The notes beneath the pieces were generated by a model, which saw only the letters and a list, made by a program, of their open reading frames with translations, was not told the origin of the DNA and ran no database searches. Position numbers and translations under genes: made by a program. Positions 19,133 through 26,956 of a stretch of DNA of 64,000 nt are shown here, piece after piece. How positions within the stretch are numbered: the first letter of the stretch is position 1; each line of letters starts with the position of its first letter. This DNA is from Chitinophagales bacterium (GTDB lineage Bacteria > Bacteroidota > Bacteroidia > Chitinophagales > LD1): assembly GCA_026129525.1 (NCBI GenBank), contig JAHCHW010000002.1:450764-514763 (forward strand). The letters are read 5' to 3'.

Positions 19133-19474
19133 ATTTATAGCATACAATCAATATATGTTCGCTGGTTTAAACATAGTTTAATCATTTTGGAGGGATGTGG
19201 GTCTCTGGCAAAGAAATTAGGAGAAAGCAAGTTTGGAGCTTATGCATCCGATAAACGGTATTAAGTTCACATTTTTAGGTGCAAAACTTTTCTCCGGCTT
19301 TCACATTTTGGTGTTCACAAAACAATCATTCTCCACAAAATCAACCGATTGAATGCTGTTGATTTTGTTGGACGAAAAATGAAATTTTTGCACACTCTTG
19401 TTTTTTGATTTTAAGCCCTCATACATTCGCTTTCGCATTTCGATTTCATTTTTTCTTCAACAAAGTTTAAGGCA
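19133..19474 (+). other. Non-coding gap before dnaB with an 11-bp hairpin
   Basis: No gene is evident. The notable structure is an 11-bp perfect inverted repeat, ACAAAATCAAC (19335-19345) and GTTGATTTTGT (19358-19368), with a 12-base loop, extended by CC/GG outside a one-base bulge. It could be a regulatory hairpin or a replication/recombination site for the helicase gene that follows. The junction between core and accessory DNA should also lie in this stretch or at the tRNA itself. Confidence 0.5.
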
Positions 19475-20932
19475 ATGGAAACAGTTAATGACACAGCCTT
19501 GGCGGCTGAGCAAGGGATACTCGCCTCTGTAATTGACGGCAAATTCGCTGGTTGGGAGTGGCCGGAGTCGCTTCATACGGAACTGTTTACTGATAGCCGC
19601 AGCAGAATAATATTTCAGGCCGTTGAAGCCATACACAGCAACGGATTGCCGCTTAACCGACTGATTGTGAAAGAACATTTAATTCGAAAGGGTTGGCTCG
19701 AATCAGCGGGTGGAGGAGATTATTTCGACCAACTTAAAACGGATATTAAAACTGAAGAGCAGGTTAAGGCATACGTTCAAGTTATCCGCGAAAATGCCAT
19801 GCGGCATAAGTTGAAAGAAACCGGAGAGCGCTTTATGGAGTTAAGTCGTAAAGGCGACAACAGCGCTGTGGCTTTATGGGAAACTGCCCGCAAAGAGTTT
19901 TTGACAGCAGAAAATTTTTTCCAGTACACGAAGGCGCCCTCCATATCGCAAACAGTAAAACAGTTTATGAACGATATGCAGGTGAAAAGAAATTCCGCCT
20001 TGCGTTTATCCGGTTTGCCAACAGGTATATCGGAGTTGGATAAAATAACCGGAGGACTTGGCAATGGCGAGTTGATAGTGATAGGGGGGCGCCCCGCTAT
20101 GGGTAAAACAGCCTTTGTGCTGTGTATGGTGCGAAACTTAATCAGCCAACAAGTGCCGGTAGTTTGGTTTTCGCTGGAATACAGTTGCGAAATGATGGTA
20201 AGCCGTATTCTCAGTCAGGAAGCGGGCATTCCACAGGAAAAAGTAAGACGAGCAGACCTGAGCGAAGAAGAAATGCAGCGAGTAGCCGAGGCTGCACATA
20301 AACTGGAAGCTTCTCCATTAACGGTAATTGACGAAGCCGCTATTCGTGTTGACCGCATAGCTTCTTTGAGCCGCCAGTTAAAAGCACAGGGCAAAGTTCA
20401 ATTGATTGTAGTGGACTATCTGCAATTAGTTGGTAATTCGGGCAGGCGAAACTACGATCATCGTGAACTACAGGTGGCGGAAATTTGCAGAGGTTTGAAA
20501 CGCCTCGCAAGAGACCTCGATATACCGGTAGTGGTTATCTCTCAACTAAGCCGTGCGGTAGAAACACGCGGAGGCGATAAAATGCCTATTCTTTCCGATC
20601 TGCGCGAAAGTGGCTCTATTGAACAGGATGCCGATAAGGTTTTCTTTTTGTATAGAGGAGAATACTATGGTATTGATATTGACTGTGAAGGGGAAAGCAC
20701 CAAAGGAATAGCGGAAATAATTGTAGCCAAAAACCGTTTCGGACCGGTGCGAACAGCAAGAGCAAGATTCAATGGATTTTTAGGCTTGTTTGAAGATTTG
20801 CCGGACAGTGAAAGTGAAGAAGAAACTGCTGACCTACCGATAGCAGATAAAGAACTGAAAGAAAAGTTTAAACGTGTTTTTATGGGAGGTAACGACCCGA
20901 AAAAATTTATGGAAGATAACGAACCGTTTTAA
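19475..20932 (+). CDS. DnaB-family replicative helicase, accessory copy
   Basis: A 485-residue hexameric-helicase protein. The N-terminal DnaB domain (residues 5-90) is followed by the RecA-like core with Walker A VIGGRPAMGKTAFVL (about residue 201), Walker B LIVVDYLQLVG (about 308), and the DLRESGSIEQDADKVFFLYR block (about 370). The N-terminus (METVNDTALAAEQGILASVI) and the acidic C-terminus differ from the usual chromosomal DnaB of Bacteroidota, which suggests a mobile-element or second copy. Its stop codon is directly followed by the first base of the retron a1 repeat, which is unusual and hints at a functional link or co-transcription. Confidence 0.88.
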   Translation: METVNDTALAAEQGILASVIDGKFAGWEWPESLHTELFTDSRSRIIFQAVEAIHSNGLPLNRLIVKEHLIRKGWLESAGGGDYFDQLKTDIKTEEQVKAYVQVIRENAMRHKLKETGERFMELSRKGDNSAVALWETARKEFLTAENFFQYTKAPSISQTVKQFMNDMQVKRNSALRLSGLPTGISELDKITGGLGNGELIVIGGRPAMGKTAFVLCMVRNLISQQVPVVWFSLEYSCEMMVSRILSQEAGIPQEKVRRADLSEEEMQRVAEAAHKLEASPLTVIDEAAIRVDRIASLSRQLKAQGKVQLIVVDYLQLVGNSGRRNYDHRELQVAEICRGLKRLARDLDIPVVVISQLSRAVETRGGDKMPILSDLRESGSIEQDADKVFFLYRGEYYGIDIDCEGESTKGIAEIIVAKNRFGPVRTARARFNGFLGLFEDLPDSESEEETADLPIADKELKEKFKRVFMGGNDPKKFMEDNEPF

Positions 20933-21091
20933 GTGAAGCCATCAGAAATTACTATGAGTCAGGGAAGACTTTAGGGCTGTTTGATACTGCGGCCCGAACA
21001 AGAATGGAGGAGTTATTAGGTCAAGTTTGCTCCGCGCTGCTACGCAAACTTGACGGTTACAGGCTAAAGCGATAGTAATGATGGACTTCAC
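20933..21091 (+). ncRNA. Retron msr-msd non-coding RNA
   Basis: The stretch between dnaB and the reverse transcriptase has the layout of a retron RNA. The outer inverted repeat a1/a2 is GTGAAG-CCATC...ATTACTA (20933-20954) against TAGTAAT-GATGG-ACTTCAC (21073-21091). Inside are a short GGGC/GCCC stem (20974-20977 with 20992-20995, msr-like) and a perfect 10-bp hairpin TCAAGTTTGC/GCAAACTTGA (21021-21030, 21044-21053; 13-base loop), which would be the msd stem copied into DNA. The priming guanosine would be expected shortly after a1, in TGAGTC (about 20955). The RT gene begins 25 bases downstream. Confidence 0.82.
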
Positions 21092-21115
21092 TTTTACGGA
21101 GTTTTTAAAACAATT

Positions 21116-22090
21116 ATGGAATCAATCACGGTAAACCCCTTTTTGGAACTCAGAGACATCAACGACCTGACGGAGTATTTAAAAATTCCACCTAAAGCCA
21201 TGTATGATGTTCTGTCCGATTCGCAAAGCAGCTATCGGACATTTGAGATTCCGAAAAAGAAAGGTGGAACGCGATTGATTGAAGCCCCCGTGGGTTCCTT
21301 AAAAAAGGTGCAGCGTCTGTTGAACTATCACCTGCAATTAGTGTATCAGCACTGCCGCCCCGAATGTGCACATGGTTTTATCTCCAACTTTAAAAAAGCT
21401 CACGCCACCCGCAACATTGTTACCAATGCCAAGGCACATGTGGGCGCCAATCATGTACTCAATATTGATTTGGGGAATTTCTTTCATAGCGTGGACATCT
21501 GGAAAGTGAAAGAAGTATTTATGAGTTATCCGTTTTACTACGGAAACGATTTGGCATCTTACATCGCTATACTCACTACCTATAACGACAGGCTCCCTAT
21601 GGGAGCGCCTACCTCTCCGGTGGTTGCCAATTTTGCCTCTTTTATGCTCGACCGTAAACTGATGCGCTTTGCAGAAAACAATAACATTGTTTACACCCGC
21701 TATGCCGATGATTTGACATTCTCTACTAAACAGGAAATAAAAGCAACACACTTGCAGGATATAATGGAGATCATACGTTCCGAAAAGTTCCTGCTGAACG
21801 ATAAGAAAACACGACTATCCAGGAAAAGCAGTTGCCAAACCGTAACGGGCTTAAAAGTGAATGAAAAGGTAAACGTTGACCGCAGGTTTGTTCGTTCCAT
21901 TCGCGGCATGCTGCATACCTGGCAAAAATACGGAAGAGCGCGTGCGGCTATGCGTAACACCAGCGAGCAACAGTTTGTAAACATCGTAAAAGGCAAACTC
22001 GATTTTTTGGCTATGGTGCGCGGAACCAAAGATGAGTTGTATGAGAAACTAAGGATGCGATATGACTATTTAATTCAGTACGGTTATTAG
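21116..22090 (+). CDS. Retron reverse transcriptase
   Basis: A 324-residue reverse transcriptase. Retron hallmarks are present: the NAxxH motif of region X (NAKAH, about residue 102), the catalytic YADD in VYTRYADDLTFSTK (about residue 197), and the VTG triplet of region Y in CQTVTGLKVNEKVNVDRRF (about residue 242). The palm aspartate of motif A is in LNIDLGNFFHSV. No maturase, endonuclease or Cas1 domain is attached, and length is normal for retrons. With the upstream RNA it would make multicopy single-stranded DNA. The toxin or effector of this retron is not obvious: the upstream DnaB or the downstream 311-residue protein are the neighbours to consider. Confidence 0.9.
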   Translation: MESITVNPFLELRDINDLTEYLKIPPKAMYDVLSDSQSSYRTFEIPKKKGGTRLIEAPVGSLKKVQRLLNYHLQLVYQHCRPECAHGFISNFKKAHATRNIVTNAKAHVGANHVLNIDLGNFFHSVDIWKVKEVFMSYPFYYGNDLASYIAILTTYNDRLPMGAPTSPVVANFASFMLDRKLMRFAENNNIVYTRYADDLTFSTKQEIKATHLQDIMEIIRSEKFLLNDKKTRLSRKSSCQTVTGLKVNEKVNVDRRFVRSIRGMLHTWQKYGRARAAMRNTSEQQFVNIVKGKLDFLAMVRGTKDELYEKLRMRYDYLIQYGY

Positions 22091-22330
22091 TGAAGTATGA
22101 AACTCATCTCCAGAACCATCTGTAACTAAACAGGTGGTTGTAAGAAGTTAGTCTCCACAATGCTTGGGTTTAAAGCATAAGGCAACTGATAGCGGATGTA
22201 GTTCTTTTCTGAATTTTTAGCCGGTTAGACTCTTTGATATGCGTTTTTGCAAGAAACGGGCTGTGCAAATAGGTTGCGTAGCGGCAGGTTTTCTTTACAT
22301 CCGATTTCATTCACCATTAAATAAAACGCC
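22091..22330. other. Intergenic region after the retron RT
   Basis: 240 bases without a gene. I see no strong hairpin, repeat or recognisable promoter in it, apart from general A/T richness before the next start codon at 22331. Confidence 0.4.
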
Positions 22331-23266
22331 ATGCAAACAAAAGTTTTATCGCTACAGCAAAAAGATGGTTTAGCCGTTGTTCAGTTTTCTACCATTCCCA
22401 ACAACACCATTGATTACGTATCGCTTGCCGATGCTATGCAGAAAAACCAAGTAGAAGTTACCGAAGTGGACGAATCGGGAACAGTAAACGAAATTTATGT
22501 TATCAACCGCTCCAAACATTTTGTGTTTCTGATGGATGGCGACATTCTTTCGGGTGCAAAACAAAACAGGGTGTTAAACACCTCTGTACTCTTGGCTCCT
22601 GAAGCAAAAACTATTTTACCGGTTAGCTGTGTAGAGCAGGGGCGTTGGAATTACAAGAGCAATTCATTCCGTTCAACCGACTATGTAGCCCCCGTAGAAA
22701 TGCGCAAGCGAAAATCAGAAGCCGTAACCGCTAACCTAAAACACACGAACCAACACTTTGCCGACCAGAGCCAGGTTTGGAGTAACGTGTCTGAATATTC
22801 CTCCAAGTTCAGCGTCATTTCAGCCTCTTCTAACCTTTCCGATGTGTTTGAACAACGGGAATCAAGCTATGAAAAACTATTGCACTCTTTTTGCCCTGAA
22901 TCCGAGGCAAACGGAGTTGCTTTCTTTATTGATAAGCAGTTAAAGAACATTGATGTGTTTAACCGGCAGGATATTTACAAAGAGTATTTTCCTAAAATGA
23001 TTAAAGGTGCGGCATTAGATGTTTACGGAGTTGAATCCAAAAATCAACTCCCCGAAGCGGAAGCATTTTTCAAAACACTTGATTTACTCGATAAGATTGA
23101 AACGATAGAGCCGGAAATTCATAAGGGAGTTGGAGCCGGGCAGGAAAAGCGATTTGGTTCAGCGGAGGTGAGCGGTTTTGAACTACAGTTAAACGGGCAT
23201 CTGATACATTTATCGGCTCATGCCGGTAGCAATGAGCTTACGAAAGCAAGGATTCGTATAGGCTGA
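22331..23266 (+). CDS. ARPP-1 / DUF6569-like protein
   Basis: A 311-residue cytoplasmic protein. The block MDGDILSGAKQNRVLNTSVL followed by PEAKTILPVSCVEQGRW (about residues 73-109) is characteristic of the ARPP-1 family (DUF6569), named for its association with ADP-ribosylglycohydrolase, rhodanese and phosphatase proteins. The biochemical function is unknown. It is 240 bases after the retron RT on the same strand, so it could belong to the retron unit, though the gap and lack of overlap argue against tight coupling. Confidence 0.65.
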   Translation: MQTKVLSLQQKDGLAVVQFSTIPNNTIDYVSLADAMQKNQVEVTEVDESGTVNEIYVINRSKHFVFLMDGDILSGAKQNRVLNTSVLLAPEAKTILPVSCVEQGRWNYKSNSFRSTDYVAPVEMRKRKSEAVTANLKHTNQHFADQSQVWSNVSEYSSKFSVISASSNLSDVFEQRESSYEKLLHSFCPESEANGVAFFIDKQLKNIDVFNRQDIYKEYFPKMIKGAALDVYGVESKNQLPEAEAFFKTLDLLDKIETIEPEIHKGVGAGQEKRFGSAEVSGFELQLNGHLIHLSAHAGSNELTKARIRIG

Positions 23267-23409
23267 CAAGGTTGAAGGTCTAGTTTCTTCCGAAAATAGC
23301 AATAGCCAATACAGTGTGCTGGCTGCTGAAGTATTAAGATGACATGCTTTCTTTGGTGTAACTAAAACAGGTTAATACCTATAAAAATTTATTTTCGGGT
23401 AAAACTGCG

Positions 23410-23808
23410 ATGATGGATAAGCCTGACTTAGCATTTTACAATAAGCTTTACGATAACATTGAAGCCTTTATTTCTCAGGAGTCCAGCATAATAATTGATA
23501 GATATTCGAAGAATACCGGGCAGAGAAATTTTCCGGTAATTGGCTCTATAAAATACAATCGGCTAAAGCAGGAGTTTTCTGCCATAGTGGAAATCAGTTG
23601 GTATGCAAAGCGGTATGCAAATCCGTTAGAAGATTTTAAAAGGTGCGTGATTAAAGGTTTTGTAATTGCAGATAAACATGGTGAAAATCTGCGTTTTGAG
23701 GTGGTGCATCAAAATAAACATGCGCTTAATTGTAAAGATTCTCACTGGGCTGATATGTTGTATAGCATTCCTGTTTTAGGAAATTTATTCGCCAAACTAT
23801 TCAAATGA
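23410..23808 (+). CDS. Hypothetical protein, first gene of a three-gene cassette
   Basis: A 132-residue protein without signal peptide or obvious membrane segment; the C-terminus (WADMLYSIPVLGNLFAKLFK) is amphipathic. I do not recognise the family. It overlaps the next gene by four bases (ATGA), and that gene overlaps the third by eight, so the three are translationally coupled and probably act together. Confidence 0.7.
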   Translation: MMDKPDLAFYNKLYDNIEAFISQESSIIIDRYSKNTGQRNFPVIGSIKYNRLKQEFSAIVEISWYAKRYANPLEDFKRCVIKGFVIADKHGENLRFEVVHQNKHALNCKDSHWADMLYSIPVLGNLFAKLFK

Positions 23809-24494
23809 GATTAGTAATAACATTGCTATCGGTAATTGTTTTTAACTTAAGCGGAAAGAATCAGAGCATAGTGGAATTACAGAAGTTACTGAAACACGTT
23901 AAGTATGAAAGTTTTGTAGTCCCTCACAACTTTACAACTGATAGCTGTCCGAAGGAAGATTTTGTATTTCCTGAAGGACTGGTAATTCCACCTCAATACC
24001 GATGTCAGTTCGGTTTAGCATTTAAGTATTATCCGGAGCTTAGAGATGTTAAAATTGAATTTCAATTCAAACATGTTTCAACCACGCTGCAGGCGCAGCC
24101 GGTTATATCCTCGCTTTTTCGTTCAGAAGTACGATATAAAATCATTGTAAATAACAATCCGGATTTTGAAGGCATATTATTCGACAGTATTCCGTTTAAT
24201 GGTCAGGTAGGTATTATTGCACATGAGTTAGCTCATATACTCGATTATAAGTACAAAACTAGATTTGGAATAGTCGCTACTGGTCTCAAATATCTTTTTA
24301 AAGGCTATAAACGCAGGTACGAGAAAGCCATTGACTACCTTGTTATTCAGAAAGGTCTTGGTTGGCAATTACATGATTGGGCACAGTATGCAATGTATGA
24401 TTCAAGAGCTACGAGCGAATACAAAACCTTTAAAATGGATTTTTATCTGGAACCTGATGAGGTAAAGAGTATTATCGGAAAACCCCGTGAATAG
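23805..24494 (+). CDS. Putative secreted or membrane-anchored HExxH protein
   Basis: A 229-residue protein with a short N-terminal hydrophobic segment (MRLVITLLSVIVFNLSG), probably a signal or anchor. The zinc-protease-like motif GIIAHELAHILDYKYK lies near residues 137-152; a possible third ligand is the Glu in RRYEKAIDYLVIQKGLG about 30 residues later. Two cysteine pairs may form disulfides. It could be a metallopeptidase, but the rest of the sequence matches no family I know. It is coupled with both neighbouring genes. Confidence 0.65.
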   Translation: MRLVITLLSVIVFNLSGKNQSIVELQKLLKHVKYESFVVPHNFTTDSCPKEDFVFPEGLVIPPQYRCQFGLAFKYYPELRDVKIEFQFKHVSTTLQAQPVISSLFRSEVRYKIIVNNNPDFEGILFDSIPFNGQVGIIAHELAHILDYKYKTRFGIVATGLKYLFKGYKRRYEKAIDYLVIQKGLGWQLHDWAQYAMYDSRATSEYKTFKMDFYLEPDEVKSIIGKPRE

Positions 24495-25284
24495 GATGAA
24501 AAAATCCGCCACCTCGTTTTACTACAATCTTTTAACCATGGCAGCATTTGTGCTTGCTATTGGCGGGTTAGCAATTTACATACAGATTGTATTGTTAAAA
24601 TATAATGTGGTTTTAGGTTATGATCTCAGTGTGCTTTCGCCCTCGGAAGCAGGAGGATTTGTAGATGGCATTATAGGGTCAATTCTTTCTTTTACCGGTG
24701 TGGTACTGTTCTATGTTTCCTTACAACTTCAGCGCAAGGAACTTGCAAATCAGCGGGAAGAATTAGTGAATCAACGTATGGAGTTCCGGGTAAATAATAT
24801 ACTCAATATGTTGCTGCGCCATGAGGAATCAATAAACAGTTTCTATAGAACTGCTATCGGTAACCTTTTAGCCAAAAATCTTAAGGATGAGATAGCTGCT
24901 TTTTCAATAACTGATGGAATCGTTCATTCTGCAAGCACTACCGTAAACGAGCTATCTCCCCGGCTGGTTTCTGAGCTTGAAATATTGTTTGCCAAACTTT
25001 TGGCAACTGCCAGAACCATCCAAAACATGACCGAGGGGTTGGATGAACATGAGGTGTACCGTATAAAGAAGAACTTTTACCAAAACCTCGACCCCGATAT
25101 TTACAAAATAGCAGAAGTATTATACCACACTTTGTTCGAGTTTTATTATCTGGTTTATGTAACCGCGCCACAAAGCAATCACAACAATCTTGTAGAATTG
25201 TTCGAAAGCCTTTTGGCTTTTAGGGATAATGTAAATGAGCATGATATTGAAATTGATGAATACATAGAGGAAGCATACAGTTGA
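24487..25284 (+). CDS. Putative phage abortive infection (AbiC-like) membrane protein
   Basis: A 265-residue protein with two N-terminal membrane helices (about residues 12-36 and 58-76) separated by a short loop with GGFVDGIIGSILSFTGVVLFYVSL, followed by a coiled-coil-like QLQRKELANQREELVNQRMEF and a helical cytoplasmic domain. This two-helix plus RKEL/Q-rich layout is that of the putative phage abortive infection family (putAbiC). The AbiC association is by layout and local similarity only. As the last gene of the cassette it may be the membrane effector. Confidence 0.6.
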   Translation: MNRMKKSATSFYYNLLTMAAFVLAIGGLAIYIQIVLLKYNVVLGYDLSVLSPSEAGGFVDGIIGSILSFTGVVLFYVSLQLQRKELANQREELVNQRMEFRVNNILNMLLRHEESINSFYRTAIGNLLAKNLKDEIAAFSITDGIVHSASTTVNELSPRLVSELEILFAKLLATARTIQNMTEGLDEHEVYRIKKNFYQNLDPDIYKIAEVLYHTLFEFYYLVYVTAPQSNHNNLVELFESLLAFRDNVNEHDIEIDEYIEEAYS

Positions 25285-25345
25285 TGTTATGAACTTTTTG
25301 TTGCTGAACCATCAGTTAGGGTTCGAAAATTTACTTTGAAAAAAG

Positions 25346-25375
25346 TTTCCGGATTACATCCGAATACTATATTTA
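25346..25375 (+). promoter_or_regulatory. Candidate promoter and operator of the CRISPR-cas operon
   Basis: A -7-like TATATTTA (25368-25375) sits 30 bases before the cas10 start codon, with TTTC (25346-25349) as a weak -33 match. Between them lies the palindrome CGGAT-TAC-ATCCG (25350-25362), positioned where a repressor could block the polymerase. Both assignments are by eye. Confidence 0.4.
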
Positions 25376-25405
25376 CATACCTAACACACCTAATAATTTT
25401 GTTTT

Positions 25406-26956
25406 ATGACAGAACTAACCGCGGTAATTGTGGATACGGTATCCATACAGCCCTACATCTTCGGCAGTAATAAACTGAAGGAAAATATCGGGGCATCATA
25501 TATTATTGAGCATAAAATTTATGGTGATGTATTGCAGCAATGCCTTCCTGCAAACTTCCCGATAACACACTGGAAAGAAAATCCGAATGAAATTTTACCT
25601 GGCGGCTTCAATATAGGAATAGGATATATCGGAGGTGGCAATGCATTGTTGTTGTTTATAGAGAGCAAGGATGCAACAGATTTTATCAAATCATTTTCTC
25701 TTGCCGTTTTACTGAAATCCCCTGGTATTAAACTCGCCTTCGGCAGGATAGATGATTTTGATCCCGATAATTTCCGGGATGGCAGAATAAAATTGCAACA
25801 GTCTATTATTGCCAATCGCAGCCTGCACACGTTAAACGAGCTGCCCTTTAAACACGGTATAGCAGATGACTGCCCGCTGAGTAATGAAGCGCAGGAGGTA
25901 TTTCATCCGGCTTCCGGCAAGCACATCTCCAAAATGTCGGCTATTAAGTTTGAAGCGTGCAAAGAAGCGCAACAAAAGTTGATTGAAACTTACACAACCG
26001 AATTAAAAGGCAAATACATTTTTACCGATGAATTAGACCAATTAGCCCAGCAGGAAGACAAAGGATATATCGCAGTGGTGCATGTGGATGGCAACGGCAT
26101 GGGGCAGCGGTTTATAGAATGCCATGATTTGCCTGCCTTGCGAAAACTTTCGGGCGCTGTCTCCGATTTAGCATATACAGCAATGAGGCAATTCATTGTT
26201 CACGTAGTTGACCTTTTTGAAGAGAAAATATTCGACAAAAACAACGGCTTTGAACTAAAAGAATTTAAACCCGGAAACAATGCCGATGCAACAGAAAAAA
26301 GCTGGGCAGGAAGAAAAATCCTTCCCATCCGCCCCATTATCGTAGGAGGTGATGACATCACTTTTGTGTGTGAAGGACGGCTGGGGGTGCATCTTGCCGA
26401 GAAATTAGTTGAGTTGATGACAAATATTAAGGTCGTTGGTGAAACCATTGCCGCCTGTGCCGGAGTAGCTATTGTGCATACCAAATATCCTTTCTATCGC
26501 GCTTATACGATTTGCGAAGAACTCACTAAACAAGCCAAAAAAGCCTCGCGCAGCGAAAAATCCAGTTGGCTCAGTTTCCTTATTTCTTCCGGTGGATTTT
26601 CCGGCACTTTGGAAGAAGTGCAAAAACAATTGTTTGAAACACCGAACGGAAATCTTTACTACGGTCCTTACAGGTTGGATAAAGAACAGCCGCATTTATT
26701 CACCATGAAAGAAAATATAAAAAAGCTAACTACAACAGATGCAGCATGGCCCCGCAGCAAGCTTATGGCACTGCGCGATGTGCTGCGCAAAGACACTGCT
26801 GAAATTGACTATTTTATTATTGAAGCAGAGTCCCGTAACAGAAAGCTTCCTGAATACAGCGGCACCCAAGTGCACAAAAAACTATGGCACAATGGAAAAA
26901 CACCTTACTACGATATTATTGAACTCATGGATTTTTACCCTAAAGAATTGCTATGA
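25406..26956 (+). CDS. cas10: Type III CRISPR-associated Cas10 (no HD domain)
   Basis: A 516-residue Cas10 large subunit. It starts directly with the first palm-like domain (VIVDTVSIQPYIFGSNKLKE, residues 7-26, a Cmr2-like opening) and lacks the N-terminal HD nuclease domain. Palm motifs are GYIGGGNALLLF (73-84), AVVHVDGNGMGQRF (223-236) and the cyclase motif GGDD at 314-317 (IIVGGDDITF). GGDD predicts synthesis of cyclic oligoadenylates from ATP when target RNA is bound. Without HD, DNA cleavage is not expected, so immunity should rest on signalling to the CARF-HEPN protein encoded downstream. It overlaps the next gene by four bases. Confidence 0.92.
   Translation: MTELTAVIVDTVSIQPYIFGSNKLKENIGASYIIEHKIYGDVLQQCLPANFPITHWKENPNEILPGGFNIGIGYIGGGNALLLFIESKDATDFIKSFSLAVLLKSPGIKLAFGRIDDFDPDNFRDGRIKLQQSIIANRSLHTLNELPFKHGIADDCPLSNEAQEVFHPASGKHISKMSAIKFEACKEAQQKLIETYTTELKGKYIFTDELDQLAQQEDKGYIAVVHVDGNGMGQRFIECHDLPALRKLSGAVSDLAYTAMRQFIVHVVDLFEEKIFDKNNGFELKEFKPGNNADATEKSWAGRKILPIRPIIVGGDDITFVCEGRLGVHLAEKLVELMTNIKVVGETIAACAGVAIVHTKYPFYRAYTICEELTKQAKKASRSEKSSWLSFLISSGGFSGTLEEVQKQLFETPNGNLYYGPYRLDKEQPHLFTMKENIKKLTTTDAAWPRSKLMALRDVLRKDTAEIDYFIIEAESRNRKLPEYSGTQVHKKLWHNGKTPYYDIIELMDFYPKELL

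Noticed and set aside
21116..22090. Group II intron or diversity-generating retroelement reverse transcriptase
   Set aside because: No maturase or endonuclease domain and no intron-like RNA structure is evident; no template/variable repeat pair was noticed. The NAxxH and VTG motifs and the a1/a2 repeats fit a retron.
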